Assembly (NCBI GenBank): GCA_902826865.1
Contig: CADEGN010000049.1
Location: 1 to 32,341 of the forward strand
DNA length: 32,341 bases
Source of the DNA: an uncultured Myxococcales bacterium
GTDB lineage: Bacteria; Myxococcota_A; Polyangia; Nannocystales; Nannocystaceae
Direction: 5' to 3'
Shown: piece by piece, positions 7,521-15,141 of the stretch
Layout of the letters: every line of letters starts with the position of its first letter
Position numbering within the stretch: position 1 is the first letter of the stretch
Translations under genes and position numbers: made by a program
The notes under the pieces: generated by a model
What the model saw: only the letters and a program-made list of their open reading frames with translations
Databases searched by the model: none
What the model was told of the DNA's origin: nothing

Positions 7521-8068
7521 CACGAGCCCTTGGGCACGCAGATCTGAGCGTCGTGGATCTCACCAGGCTTCCTTGGATCCGGGGCACGGTAGACGCCGCG
7601 CGCGCCGGTGCGAACGCACTCGTAGCCGTTGCGGCAATCATCGTCGTCGGAGCAGGTTCGGCGGCAGCTCGTTCGTGCGGTGATCTCGTCGGCGCACAGA
7701 CCCTCGGGGAGGCAGACCTCCGCCGGGTCGCAGTCGTCGCGGGGCGGGAGCACTCCGCCAGCGCCGTCCTTCGTCGCGATATCCTCTCGGATCGGGTCGC
7801 ACGCCACCGTCAAGAAGTCGCTGCCGTAGACCTTGACGCAGGTCGACTTACCGGGGCACGAGCTCGCGCCACACGACTCAATCGTGCACTCGCCGCTTCC
7901 ATTCGGCGATTTCTCGCCGGAGCTGTTGACGCGATGCGACAGATCGCAAACCCGATCCCCGGCGAGGCTGCAGTCGGTGCTGCGTTGACAAGGATCGCCG
8001 ATCTTCTTCTTGCAGCCGGCGAGGGCAAGCACGGTCGTGGCGCAGGCGAGAGTGAGGGCGAGCCGCAC
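7520..8068 (-). CDS. Cys-rich lipoprotein
   Basis: 182 aa from a GTG at 8068. 'MRLALTLACATTVLALAGC' is a textbook lipoprotein signal (LALAGC, lipidated Cys19). The mature part carries many paired cysteines in an arrangement common in myxobacterial surface lipoproteins: 'IGDPCQRSTDCSLAGDRVCD', 'CGASSCPGKSTC', 'CLPEGLCADE', 'CRRTCSDDDDCRNGYEC'. These probably form disulphides in the periplasm or on the surface. The function is unknown. An extended -10-like motif ends only 5 nt before the start codon, so the mRNA may be leaderless. The stop overlaps the start of the CxxC-array gene. Confidence 0.85.
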   Translation of the reverse strand: MRLALTLACATTVLALAGCKKKIGDPCQRSTDCSLAGDRVCDLSHRVNSSGEKSPNGSGECTIESCGASSCPGKSTCVKVYGSDFLTVACDPIREDIATKDGAGGVLPPRDDCDPAEVCLPEGLCADEITARTSCRRTCSDDDDCRNGYECVRTGARGVYRAPDPRKPGEIHDAQICVPKGS

Positions 8069-8073
8069 GGGCG

Positions 8074-8085
8074 CGCAGCATACAA
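8074..8085 (-). promoter_or_regulatory. Extended -10-like element TTGTATGCTGCG before lipoprotein gene
   Basis: On the minus strand TTGTATGCTGCG ends 5 nt before the GTG at 8068. TATGCT with an upstream TG reads as an extended -10 hexamer. Start of transcription about 7 nt downstream would fall at the start codon, giving a leaderless message. The identical 12-mer lies at the same distance from the start at 8934. Confidence 0.45.
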
Positions 8086-8315
8086 CGGTCGTCTGCGCGC
8101 CGCATTGCGGTGGGATGCCCCGCGGGGCCCTGGCGGTTGTGGACCGTCGGCCGGCCTATCAAGCCCGGTCCGTGGCCCGCTCACGGGCCGGCCGGCCAGC
8201 CGACGGGCCACAGCTCGGGGCCCTTCGGCGGGGCGGCCCCGGGCGATCTCGGCGAGATCACAGCGGATCGGAATCGGTGGGCACGACGGCTCACAACCTG
8301 CTCAGGGGCTTGCGC

Positions 8316-8747
8316 ATGACACCGCGCACCGCTCCTCAACTGTTCGCACTCATCATCGCCTTCTGCTTGTCCGGGCCCGCCGCGGCCTCGGCTGCGGCGC
8401 CGCGGGAGGCCACGGTCGAAAGCCGCGAGCTCGCGCTGCCGAGCAGCGTGTCCGACCTGCCGACTCACACCACCTGCGCGCAGACCAACGATGCCGTCCG
8501 TGTTGGCGGTCAAGCTCTGGAGGGTCAGCTCAACGCCAACGAAGCGAGCGCCGAGCAGTGGGATCTGTTGCCGGGTATCGGGCCGACAACCGCCGCCCGA
8601 ATCCTCGAGTACGTGCGTCGACATCCGATCAGGCACCCGAGCCAACTCATGCGTGTGAAGGGGATCGGTCGCAAGACGTACGAGCGGATCCGGCAATATC
8701 TTGTGTTGCAGGGCCCTACGACCCTGCAACCTGCGGCCGGCGCATGA
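8316..8747 (+). CDS. ComEA-like secreted helix-hairpin-helix protein
   Basis: 143 aa. The ATG at 8316 follows AGGGG at a 7-nt spacing. Residues 1-27 are a Sec signal peptide (hydrophobic 'LFALIIAFCLSGPAAASA'). The C-terminal 60 residues hold two helix-hairpin-helix motifs, 'LLPGIGPTTAARILEY' (84-99) and 'VKGIGRKTYERIRQYL' (114-129), preceded by 'LNANEASAEQWDLL'. This is the ComEA-type domain that binds double-stranded DNA non-specifically. In ComEA it captures DNA in the periplasm during transformation. A role in DNA uptake is inferred only; no other competence gene is in the window. Residues 28-70 are an unrecognised linker. A divergent promoter region of about 250 bp, rich in GGCC, separates it from the Cys-rich lipoprotein gene. 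Confidence 0.85.
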   Translation: MTPRTAPQLFALIIAFCLSGPAAASAAAPREATVESRELALPSSVSDLPTHTTCAQTNDAVRVGGQALEGQLNANEASAEQWDLLPGIGPTTAARILEYVRRHPIRHPSQLMRVKGIGRKTYERIRQYLVLQGPTTLQPAAGA

Positions 8748-8916
8748 GTTCACGTGGAGTTGATTCGAGCCAGAGCCGCGCTCGAGTTGGTCGGCCGCGC
8801 GCCCGACCGGGATGCGACCGAGGCGGGCGCACCCGGCGGGCGGCGGTGCGTCCGCGGCAACCACCGGTCTAGGCGCAACGCGTCGGACAACCGTTCTCGC
8901 TCGAGGGGCGCTCGAC

Positions 8917-8928
8917 TTGTATGCTGCG
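8917..8928 (+). promoter_or_regulatory. Extended -10-like element TTGTATGCTGCG before LolA-like gene
   Basis: The 12-mer ends 5 nt before the ATG at 8934, exactly as at the lipoprotein gene starting at 8068. TATGCT (8920-8925) preceded by TG fits an extended -10, which would place the transcript start at or next to the ATG. No Shine-Dalgarno lies between the motif and the start, in keeping with leaderless translation. Confidence 0.45.
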
Positions 8929-8933
8929 TGGCA

Positions 8934-9986
8934 ATGAACCGCTGCGCCGCGCTGGTGGTCGCTCTCTGTTGCTCCACGCTGCCCGCGTGTAGGCCGACGC
9001 GGATCGCGGCGCCGTACGGAGTAGGGCAGGGGCCTTCGGTCGACGCCCTGCTCGCGGCGAGCGCACCCAAACTCCAGGCGGTGCAGGTCTCCGAGGCCAA
9101 GGTCGTGGCCAATCGGGTGCTCCGGGGCAATCTCGCCTTTGTGGCCCAGGCGCCGGCCCGGTTTCGCGGCACGGTAGGGATCTCGGGCAACGAGCTGGTG
9201 ACCCTCGCGTTTTCCGAGGCCGGCTACGGCCTGCGGTACAAGCTCGACGCGTTCCCCGTAGGATTTTACGCGGGCCCGCCGTCCTCGTGCGCCGTCGAGG
9301 CGCTGATCGGAATCGCGATCGACGAGGACGACCTCGTAGCCCTCGTGCTGGGTGGTGCCCCGGTGATCGCTGCCCCCTATCGCTCGGCGGGCAAGGGATG
9401 GAACTCCAAGCTCGGGGTCGAGGTCCTCGAGCTCAGCAATGAGCGTTACGTCGAAGAGCTTCACTTCGTCCCAAGCGGCCGATCGTGGCAGTTTGTCGCG
9501 GCCAGGTTGTGGGAGCGCAAACCCGACGGCGGGCGCGGTCGCCGGCTCTGGTCGTTGGCGCACGAAGAGCTCGAGCGTGTCGGCGATACGATGCTTCCGG
9601 CGCGAACCCGCATAAGCGCGCCGGGCAAGCGGAAGGAAAATCTAGTGGTGATCAACTATCGGAAGCGCGACACGAATCCAGCGTTCGCGGCCCAAGCCGG
9701 GGGAACCGCCGGCAATGGTGGCGCAGACGATGGCGGCGACGTCTCGCCCGATGAGGGGGGCTGGGGCGAAGACGACTCCGGCGGTTGGGAGGGGGCCGCG
9801 CCCGACGACGAGGGTTGGGAAGGGGGCGGCGCGGGTCCCGGCGTCACCAAGGCCGACGCAGCCGATCAGCCCGCGGAGCCGCCCGCGCCCCCGGCGAGCG
9901 AACCGCCTACGAAGGTCCCCACGGTTTTCGTGATCGATGGTGCCGGCTTGAGCGCGCGTGGCGATCTCTGCCGGACCCGTCCCTGA
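8934..9986 (+). CDS. LolA/LolB-fold lipoprotein with acidic Gly-rich tail
   Basis: 350 aa. 'MNRCAALVVALCCSTLPAC' is a lipoprotein signal with the modified Cys at 19. The segment 'RVLRGNLAFVAQAPARFRGTV' followed by 'SEAGYGLRYKLDAFPVGFYAGPP' and 'IGIAIDEDDLVALVLGGAPV' matches the layout of LolA/LolB-like curved beta-sheet lipoproteins. That fold binds acyl chains and helps move lipoproteins to the outer membrane. The family call rests on pattern, not on invariant residues. From about residue 235 the chain becomes low-complexity, Gly/Asp/Glu/Trp-rich ('GGWGEDDSGGWEGAAPDDEG'), then Pro-rich, and is probably disordered. The gene is monocistronic, with its own -10-like element just before the start. 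Confidence 0.78.
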   Translation: MNRCAALVVALCCSTLPACRPTRIAAPYGVGQGPSVDALLAASAPKLQAVQVSEAKVVANRVLRGNLAFVAQAPARFRGTVGISGNELVTLAFSEAGYGLRYKLDAFPVGFYAGPPSSCAVEALIGIAIDEDDLVALVLGGAPVIAAPYRSAGKGWNSKLGVEVLELSNERYVEELHFVPSGRSWQFVAARLWERKPDGGRGRRLWSLAHEELERVGDTMLPARTRISAPGKRKENLVVINYRKRDTNPAFAAQAGGTAGNGGADDGGDVSPDEGGWGEDDSGGWEGAAPDDEGWEGGGAGPGVTKADAADQPAEPPAPPASEPPTKVPTVFVIDGAGLSARGDLCRTRP

Positions 9987-10008
9987 TTGCCATACTCCGT
10001 CCTTTAGA

Positions 10009-10025
10009 AGCCACAAGATGTGGCT
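10009..10025. terminator. Weak convergent hairpin
   Basis: AGCCACA (10009-10015) pairs perfectly with TGTGGCT (10019-10025) around a 3-nt loop. It sits between the convergent stops at 9986 and 10034, where a shared terminator would be expected. Neither side has a good T run, so intrinsic termination is doubtful. Confidence 0.3.
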
Positions 10026-10033
10026 CGCTGTCG

Positions 10034-10912
10034 TCAGCGGCGAGTTGGCGCGCGGCGATCGGTGGCGCGTGCGAGGCCAGCAGGACGCCAACCGCCGCGT
10101 GGCCGGAGTTCGAAGGCACCGAGTCGGATGTCCAACGCAAGCTCGGCGAATACCCAGGGTCCGCGCGCGCTCGCCGTGAAACCCCAGCGCCGCGTCCCCG
10201 CCCGCAGAAAAACGCCGCCGCCAAACCTGTTCACCCACCGCGCCGGTGTGAGGTTGTCGCTGCCGACGGGTTTGGCCGGGTCGGTTTCGCGTGCACGCGT
10301 AACGCCGAACTCCGCGCCCGCCGACACCCAGCTCTGCGAAAACGCCAGTGCGGCCAAAAACCAGTGGGCGTCGCGCTGGTACGACGGCGTCATGGGATCA
10401 TCGTCGGGAGGCGTCGCCGGATACAAAGTCCGATCGTACGCCGCTCCGATCTCGAACCAAGGCCAGCGATAGATCGCGAGCGCGACGCGAGGAACGAGGC
10501 GCGGCAGCTTCGCTGACGGGAGCCAGTGTGCTGTTGCGCCGATGCTGAGGTGGTCGAGTAGGCCGATCGTCGCGCCGAGACGGTAGCGGTGCGGATAGCC
10601 GCCGGCAGTGCTCAGCTCGATCACGCCATGGTCGACGAACCGCCCGCTCGCGGACAGATCGCGGCCGAGATAGCGCGCGAGTCGAGGGCTTCGCGCGCGC
10701 GTGCGCACGACGTACGGCGGTTCGCCGGCCGCGGGAGGTGCAGAGCTCGGCGAGCCGCGGCCAGGCCCGGGTTCCGGCGCCGCGGCGATCGCGTGCGCGG
10801 GTTCGTCGGTGCCGGCATGCGCATGGCCTAAGAGTTGCGGCGCCAGGGACGACGGGCCCAGCCACAGAAACACTGCGATCGTGGCGCTGCGTGCAGCCGG
10901 GGTAAGTCCCAC
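10034..10912 (-). CDS. Putative outer-membrane beta-barrel-type protein
   Basis: About 292 aa if the GTG at 10912 is used. The start is chosen because the following 'ARSATIAVFLWLGPSSLAPQLLGHAHA' is a signal peptide; the frame stays open to 11131, but that extension reads into the thiolase promoter. After an Ala/Pro/Gly-rich linker, the body alternates polar and hydrophobic residues with many Gly and aromatics ('YRLGATIGLLDHLSIGATAHWL', 'WFEIGAAYDRTLYPATP', 'FLAALAFSQSWVSAGAEFG', 'GFTASARGPWVFAELALDIR'). This suggests antiparallel strands of a small outer-membrane barrel. No family or function is recognised. The gene is divergent from the thiolase operon and convergent with the LolA-like gene. 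Confidence 0.65.
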   Translation of the reverse strand: MGLTPAARSATIAVFLWLGPSSLAPQLLGHAHAGTDEPAHAIAAAPEPGPGRGSPSSAPPAAGEPPYVVRTRARSPRLARYLGRDLSASGRFVDHGVIELSTAGGYPHRYRLGATIGLLDHLSIGATAHWLPSAKLPRLVPRVALAIYRWPWFEIGAAYDRTLYPATPPDDDPMTPSYQRDAHWFLAALAFSQSWVSAGAEFGVTRARETDPAKPVGSDNLTPARWVNRFGGGVFLRAGTRRWGFTASARGPWVFAELALDIRLGAFELRPRGGWRPAGLARATDRRAPTRR

Positions 10913-11109
10913 GTCGTGAGGATTGAAGCGCGAACAGCCACGCGACGCGAGCGCCGTGGTGCTTGGGCTCGGCTCGCGAATCTTTCCGGCCGACTGAAGC
11001 GGAGAAACCGTGAGGAAAGTCAACGTGTTGCAGGTCGTTCCATCAAGTCGTGAAGCCGACGCGGGCGGACGCCGTGCACTACCCTTGACGAGATCCGTTG
11101 GAGGTCCGA

Positions 11110-12312
11110 ATGCCCGCGAAGTCGCTATCACGCACGATCTACGTCGTCTCCGCCAAGCGTACCCCCTTCGGTACCTTCGGCGGCAAGCTCAAGGACCAAA
11201 CCGCGATCGACCTCGGCGTGCACGCGGCCAAGGCAGCGCTTGTCGCCGGCAATGTGTTGCCGGACATCGTAGATCACGTGGTCTTTGGCAACGTCTCGCA
11301 GACGTCCGCGGACGCGCTCTACATGGCGCGCCACATCGGGCTCAAGGCCGGCGTTCCGATCCCGGTCCCCGCGCTCACCGTCAATCGCCTGTGCGGCTCG
11401 GGCTTCCAAGCGATCATCAACGGCGCCCACGAGATGCTCGCGGGAGACGCGGAGATCGTCCTCGTCGGTGGTACCGAGAACATGAGCCAGGCACCCTACG
11501 CGGTCCGAAACATCCGCTGGGGAACGAAGTTCGGGACCGACCCAAAGATGGAAGATACGCTATGGTCCTCGCTTTTTGATCCCCACGCCGGTTGCGCGAT
11601 GGCGGTCACCGCGGAGAACCTCGCGGTCAAGCACGGCATCACACGAGAGCAGTGCGACGAGTACGGCCTGCGCAGTCAGAAAGCGTGGGCAGCTGCCCAC
11701 GCCGCCGGCCGGTTCGCTGCCGAGCTCGCACCCATCACGCTCAAGGGTCGCAAGGGTCCAGAGGCGTTCGATACCGACGAGCACCCGCGTCCGGAAGCCA
11801 CGTTGGAGGGCATGGGCAAACTCCCGCCGGTCTTCAAGCAGGACGGCGTCGTCACCGCTGGCAACGCGTCCGGCATTTGCGACGGCGCAGCCGCCCTCGT
11901 GCTTGCCACCGAAGAAGCCATCAAGCGTCACAATCTCACGCCGCTCGCACGCGTGGTCCAGTGGCATACCGTGGGTGTCGAACCCACGCTCATGGGCATC
12001 GGCCCGGTGCCGGCGATCCGCGGCGCACTCGAGCGCGCAGGTGTTGCCCAGTCCGCGGTTGAGCTGTTCGAGATCAACGAAGCGTTTGCTCCGCAGTATC
12101 TCGCCTGTGAAAAGGAGCTCGGGCTCGACCGCGAGCGCACCAACGTCGACGGCGGTGCGATCGCACTTGGCCACCCCCTCGCGGCGTCAGGCGCCCGCAT
12201 CACAGCGCATCTCGTCCACGAGTTGCGTCGACGCAAGGGGCGTCATGCGGTGGGATCCGCCTGTATCGGTGGCGGTCAAGGGATCGCCATCGTGATCGAG
12301 AACGTGGGCTGA
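11110..12312 (+). CDS. Acetyl-CoA C-acyltransferase (thiolase)
   Basis: 400 aa, the usual thiolase length. Thiolases condense two acyl-CoAs (or cleave 3-ketoacyl-CoA) through an acyl-enzyme intermediate in the cytosol. The nucleophile is Cys95 in 'NRLCGSGFQAI'. Then come 'GGTENMSQAPY', 'NEAFAPQ' (323-329), the catalytic His355 in 'GGAIALGHPLAASGAR' and the second Cys385 in 'ACIGGGQG'. The complete active site predicts a functional enzyme. The ATG at 11110 follows a strong GGAGGT at 11099-11104 (spacing 5 nt). Residues alone do not separate biosynthetic AtoB/PhaA from degradative FadA. The next gene, 12 nt downstream, is a LeuA/HMGL-type condensing enzyme, so acetyl-CoA carbon-chain chemistry is a reasonable theme. 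Confidence 0.95.
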   Translation: MPAKSLSRTIYVVSAKRTPFGTFGGKLKDQTAIDLGVHAAKAALVAGNVLPDIVDHVVFGNVSQTSADALYMARHIGLKAGVPIPVPALTVNRLCGSGFQAIINGAHEMLAGDAEIVLVGGTENMSQAPYAVRNIRWGTKFGTDPKMEDTLWSSLFDPHAGCAMAVTAENLAVKHGITREQCDEYGLRSQKAWAAAHAAGRFAAELAPITLKGRKGPEAFDTDEHPRPEATLEGMGKLPPVFKQDGVVTAGNASGICDGAAALVLATEEAIKRHNLTPLARVVQWHTVGVEPTLMGIGPVPAIRGALERAGVAQSAVELFEINEAFAPQYLACEKELGLDRERTNVDGGAIALGHPLAASGARITAHLVHELRRRKGRHAVGSACIGGGQGIAIVIENVG

Positions 12313-12324
12313 GGGAGCGCATCG

Positions 12325-13590
12325 ATGTCTAACGAACCCGCCGCCAGCGACCTCATCTACGACTGGAACGTCCGCGATCGTCGAGGGCCGCTGAGCCCGC
12401 TAGGCGAGCGGAAGCTCAGCCTGTTCGACGAGACCCTGCGCGACGGCATCCAGTCGCCATCGGTGCGCGACCCGAGCATCGAAGATAAGCGCGAGATCCT
12501 GCGCCTGACCGCGAGCCTTGGAATCGATGCCGTCGATCTTGGGCTTCCTGGTGCCGGTCCGCGGGCGGTCGCCCACGTCACCGCGCTCGTCGAGTACGCC
12601 GAGCAAGAGAAACTCGGGATCGAGTACGCCTGCGCCGCGCGCACCCACGCCAGCGACATCAACGCCATCGCGGAGATCAGCCAGCGGACGGGCCAGCCGA
12701 TCACGGTGTATGCGTTTCTAGGATCGAGCCCGATTCGCCTCTACGCCGAGAACTGGACGGTCGAGCTATTGCTCGAGCGCACGATCATGGCGGCGGAGCT
12801 GTGCCGCAAACACGGGCTCGTGATGACGTTCGTCACCGAGGACACCACGCGCACGCCACCGCAGACGCTCGATCGGTTGTTCCGGGCGGCGGTGGATCAC
12901 GGCGTATCGCGGCTGTGCCTCTGCGACACCGTGGGTCACGCGACGCCCGAAGGTGTGGAGGATCTCGTCGGCTTCACGCGCATGGTGCTTGAGTCGATCG
13001 GCGCCAAACACGTCGGTATCGATTGGCACGGCCACAACGACCGCGGTCTCGGCGTGATCAACAACCTGCGGGCGATCGCGGCCGGAGCCGATCGTATCCA
13101 CGGCACTGCGCTCGGTATCGGCGAGCGCGTCGGTAACGCTGCGCTCGACCAAACGCTGATGAATCTCAAGCTGCTTGGCGAGCTGGGCGATCGAGATCTG
13201 TCGAGCCTGGTGACCTGGTGCCGTAAGGTGGCCGAGGCGGTGGGTGTGACGATCCCAAGTCAGTATCCGTTGCTCGGCGACGACGCGTTTCGCACCGCCA
13301 CTGGCGTGCACGCGGCGGCGGTGATCAAGGCTATCCGCAAGGGGGACGTCGATCTCGCCGATCGCATCTACTCTGGTGTGCCGGCGGGGTGGTTTGGCAA
13401 GCAGCAGGCGATCGAGATCGGCTTCATGTCCGGCGAGTCAAACGTCGTCTACTGGCTGCAGCATCGCGGCATCGAGCCTAGCGAGGGCCTGGTCAAACAC
13501 CTTTTCGAGTTGGCCAAGCGGACGGATCACATCCTGCGCGACGACGAGCTGCAGAGCGCAATCCAGGATTATCGCCGCAGCGCAGAGTAA
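12325..13590 (+). CDS. LeuA-like (2-isopropylmalate/homocitrate synthase family) HMGL-type enzyme
   Basis: 421 aa; GGGAG precedes the ATG at 12325. The HMGL-like TIM barrel starts with 'FDETLRDGIQSP' (Arg39, Asp40). The metal ligands appear as His235 and His237 in 'WHGHNDRG', and 'GTALGIGERVGNAALDQTL' matches the family's Gly-rich signature. The linker ends in 'YPLLGDDAFRTATGVHAAAV' (His329), as in 2-isopropylmalate synthase. The family condenses acetyl-CoA with a 2-oxo acid using a divalent metal. The roughly 100-residue C-terminal leucine-feedback domain of classical LeuA is absent, so it may be homocitrate synthase-like, citramalate synthase-like or an unregulated LeuA. The substrate cannot be fixed from sequence. 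It is co-transcribed with the thiolase and convergent with the thioredoxin-like gene, stops 4 nt apart. Confidence 0.88.
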   Translation: MSNEPAASDLIYDWNVRDRRGPLSPLGERKLSLFDETLRDGIQSPSVRDPSIEDKREILRLTASLGIDAVDLGLPGAGPRAVAHVTALVEYAEQEKLGIEYACAARTHASDINAIAEISQRTGQPITVYAFLGSSPIRLYAENWTVELLLERTIMAAELCRKHGLVMTFVTEDTTRTPPQTLDRLFRAAVDHGVSRLCLCDTVGHATPEGVEDLVGFTRMVLESIGAKHVGIDWHGHNDRGLGVINNLRAIAAGADRIHGTALGIGERVGNAALDQTLMNLKLLGELGDRDLSSLVTWCRKVAEAVGVTIPSQYPLLGDDAFRTATGVHAAAVIKAIRKGDVDLADRIYSGVPAGWFGKQQAIEIGFMSGESNVVYWLQHRGIEPSEGLVKHLFELAKRTDHILRDDELQSAIQDYRRSAE

Positions 13591-13594
13591 AGGA

Positions 13595-14095
13595 TCAGTC
13601 GAGCAGGGGCCGCAGCCGTCCCATGATGTGGCCGACTGCGCCCTCGCCCTTGATCCCGCCTTCGATCTTCGCTTCGCCGCCGTGACCATCTGCGTCGGGG
13701 ATCACGAAGCGGGGAATCAGCTTGCCGCCGTAACCGGCGCTCGCAAGTGCGTCGCCGTCGATGTCGGCGTCGAACTCGAGGAATCGGATGCCGGCTAGCT
13801 GCACATCGAGTTGCCCGGCATCAACGGCCTCGTGGAAGTGCTGGCATGGTTCGCACCATGATGCGCCGACGTACACGAGCACGCGGCGGTCCTCACGGAG
13901 GGCCTGGGCCGAGGCCTCGCGGACGAGCGCGGCGATGTCACGCCCATCGGCACGGTTCGGTACGAACTCGGGTCGGCTCGCCAAGACGCGCGGCGTCGAG
14001 GCCTCGCTCGCCCGCGCTTCGGCTGCGCGGTACGGCGACTCGACGCACGAGGAGCTGAGGGCGACTGCGGTGAGTAGCGGACGGATCCCGGTCAT
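13595..14095 (-). CDS. Thioredoxin-like envelope protein
   Basis: 166 aa. A hydrophobic N-terminus ending 'TAVALSSSC' suggests a lipoprotein or Sec signal; the lipobox is imperfect. Residues 48 onwards form a thioredoxin fold with 'VLVYVGASWCEPCQHFHEAV'; the redox pair is Cys81/Cys84. 'IRFLEFDADIDGDALASAGYGGKLIPRFVIPDADG' includes the expected cis-Pro region (IPRF). The WCEPC motif and export signal suggest periplasmic disulphide reduction or exchange; the partner is unknown. The ATG at 14095 is chosen for the signal; the frame is open further upstream, but that part is Arg/Pro-rich. Divergent from the M50 protease gene. Confidence 0.85.
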   Translation of the reverse strand: MTGIRPLLTAVALSSSCVESPYRAAEARASEASTPRVLASRPEFVPNRADGRDIAALVREASAQALREDRRVLVYVGASWCEPCQHFHEAVDAGQLDVQLAGIRFLEFDADIDGDALASAGYGGKLIPRFVIPDADGHGGEAKIEGGIKGEGAVGHIMGRLRPLLD

Positions 14096-14264
14096 CGCGA
14101 AGTGAATGCTACCGGTCCGCGGACGGCGCCGCGTCAGGCGAGAAAACCACGGCGGCGGCCACGCCGCGGAAACCGCGAAATCGGGCGTTGCGGACCCGAA
14201 CGGCCGGTGTTTTTGGCGCTCCCGTTGCGCATGCGGGGGGCCATCTCCATGTTGTGCGACACCC

Positions 14265-15047
14265 ATGAGAGGTTCTTGGAAACTCGGTCGCTTCGCCGGC
14301 GTCGACGCCTATGTTCACTGGACGTTCGCCCTGCTTCTCGGCTGGGCGGCGCTGACCAGCTGGAACGGTGCGGGCAGCGTGGTCGCCGTCGGTATCGGCA
14401 TTGCGTTCCTCCTCGCCGTGTTCGGCTCGGTGCTGTTGCACGAGCTCGGGCACGCGCTTGCCGCTCGGCGCCATGGAGTGCGCACGCGAAACATCCTTCT
14501 GACTCCGATCGGTGGCATCGCATCGCTCGAAGGCATGCCGGCCTCGGGACGCGCGGAGTTGGAGGTCGCTCTCGCCGGCCCAGTTGTCAACGTCGGTCTC
14601 GCCGCAGCTCTCGCGCTTGTCCACCAGCTAAGTGGTTGGTCCGCCTTCGGGCTGATCGAGGGGCTGATGTGGGCCAATGTCTCGCTGGCGCTCTTCAACA
14701 TGCTTCCCGCGTTCCCCATGGACGGCGGGCGCGCGTTGCGTGCACTACTCGCCACGCGGATCGGCCCGCGAGCGGCCACGCGCGCCGCAGTCCGCCTCGG
14801 CAAAGCCGTGGCTGTCGTCATGGCGATCGCTGGCCTTGTGTACAACCCGATGCTCGTGATGATCGCTGTGTTCGTGTGGTTCGCCGGCTCAGCGGAAGCG
14901 CGTGCCAGCGAGCTGCGCTACGCGGGGATCGACGAAGGGCATCGCATCAATGCGCCCTGGTGGGCGTGGCAGCGACCCCACGCCGCCAGTCGGTCATCCG
15001 CCGCGCGGGTGTTTTGGAACGGCCGCCGCTTCATCCTGCTTCGGTGA
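14265..15047 (+). CDS. M50-family site-2-type membrane metalloprotease
   Basis: 260 aa with about five or six hydrophobic segments. Zinc-binding 'HELGH' is at 59-63 within a membrane helix, and the third zinc ligand is Asp153 in 'NMLPAFPMDGGR' (145-156), the N-x-x-P-x-x-x-x-D-G-G motif of M50/SpoIVFB-type proteases. 'ITPIGGIASLEGMP' -like sequence (80-92) also fits the family. There is no PDZ domain and the C-terminal CBS pair of some members is missing, so this is a minimal form. It probably cleaves a membrane-embedded substrate such as an anti-sigma factor or regulator; none is adjacent. No clear Shine-Dalgarno is seen. A strong intrinsic terminator follows 20 bp after the stop. Confidence 0.9.
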   Translation: MRGSWKLGRFAGVDAYVHWTFALLLGWAALTSWNGAGSVVAVGIGIAFLLAVFGSVLLHELGHALAARRHGVRTRNILLTPIGGIASLEGMPASGRAELEVALAGPVVNVGLAAALALVHQLSGWSAFGLIEGLMWANVSLALFNMLPAFPMDGGRALRALLATRIGPRAATRAAVRLGKAVAVVMAIAGLVYNPMLVMIAVFVWFAGSAEARASELRYAGIDEGHRINAPWWAWQRPHAASRSSAARVFWNGRRFILLR

Positions 15048-15067
15048 CGCCCGGTCGGGCCGGAGTT

Positions 15068-15097
15068 GACGCGCCCGAACGCTCGGGCGCGTCTTTT
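15068..15097 (+). terminator. Intrinsic terminator after M50 protease gene
   Basis: An 11-bp perfect GC-rich stem, 15068-15078 with 15083-15093, encloses the 4-nt loop ACGC and is followed directly by TTTT (15094-15097). It begins 20 bp after the protease stop codon. On the opposite strand no T run follows, so it acts mainly on the + strand. Confidence 0.88.
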
Positions 15098-15141
15098 CGC
15101 GCGTATGGCCTCGCACTATGCCCGTCGGGAGCTAGCAGCGC

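Noticed and set aside
10913..11131. N-terminal extension of the outer-membrane-type protein to 11131
   Set aside because: It would run through the thiolase promoter and ribosome site, lacks a signal peptide at its start, and the signal begins only near 10912.
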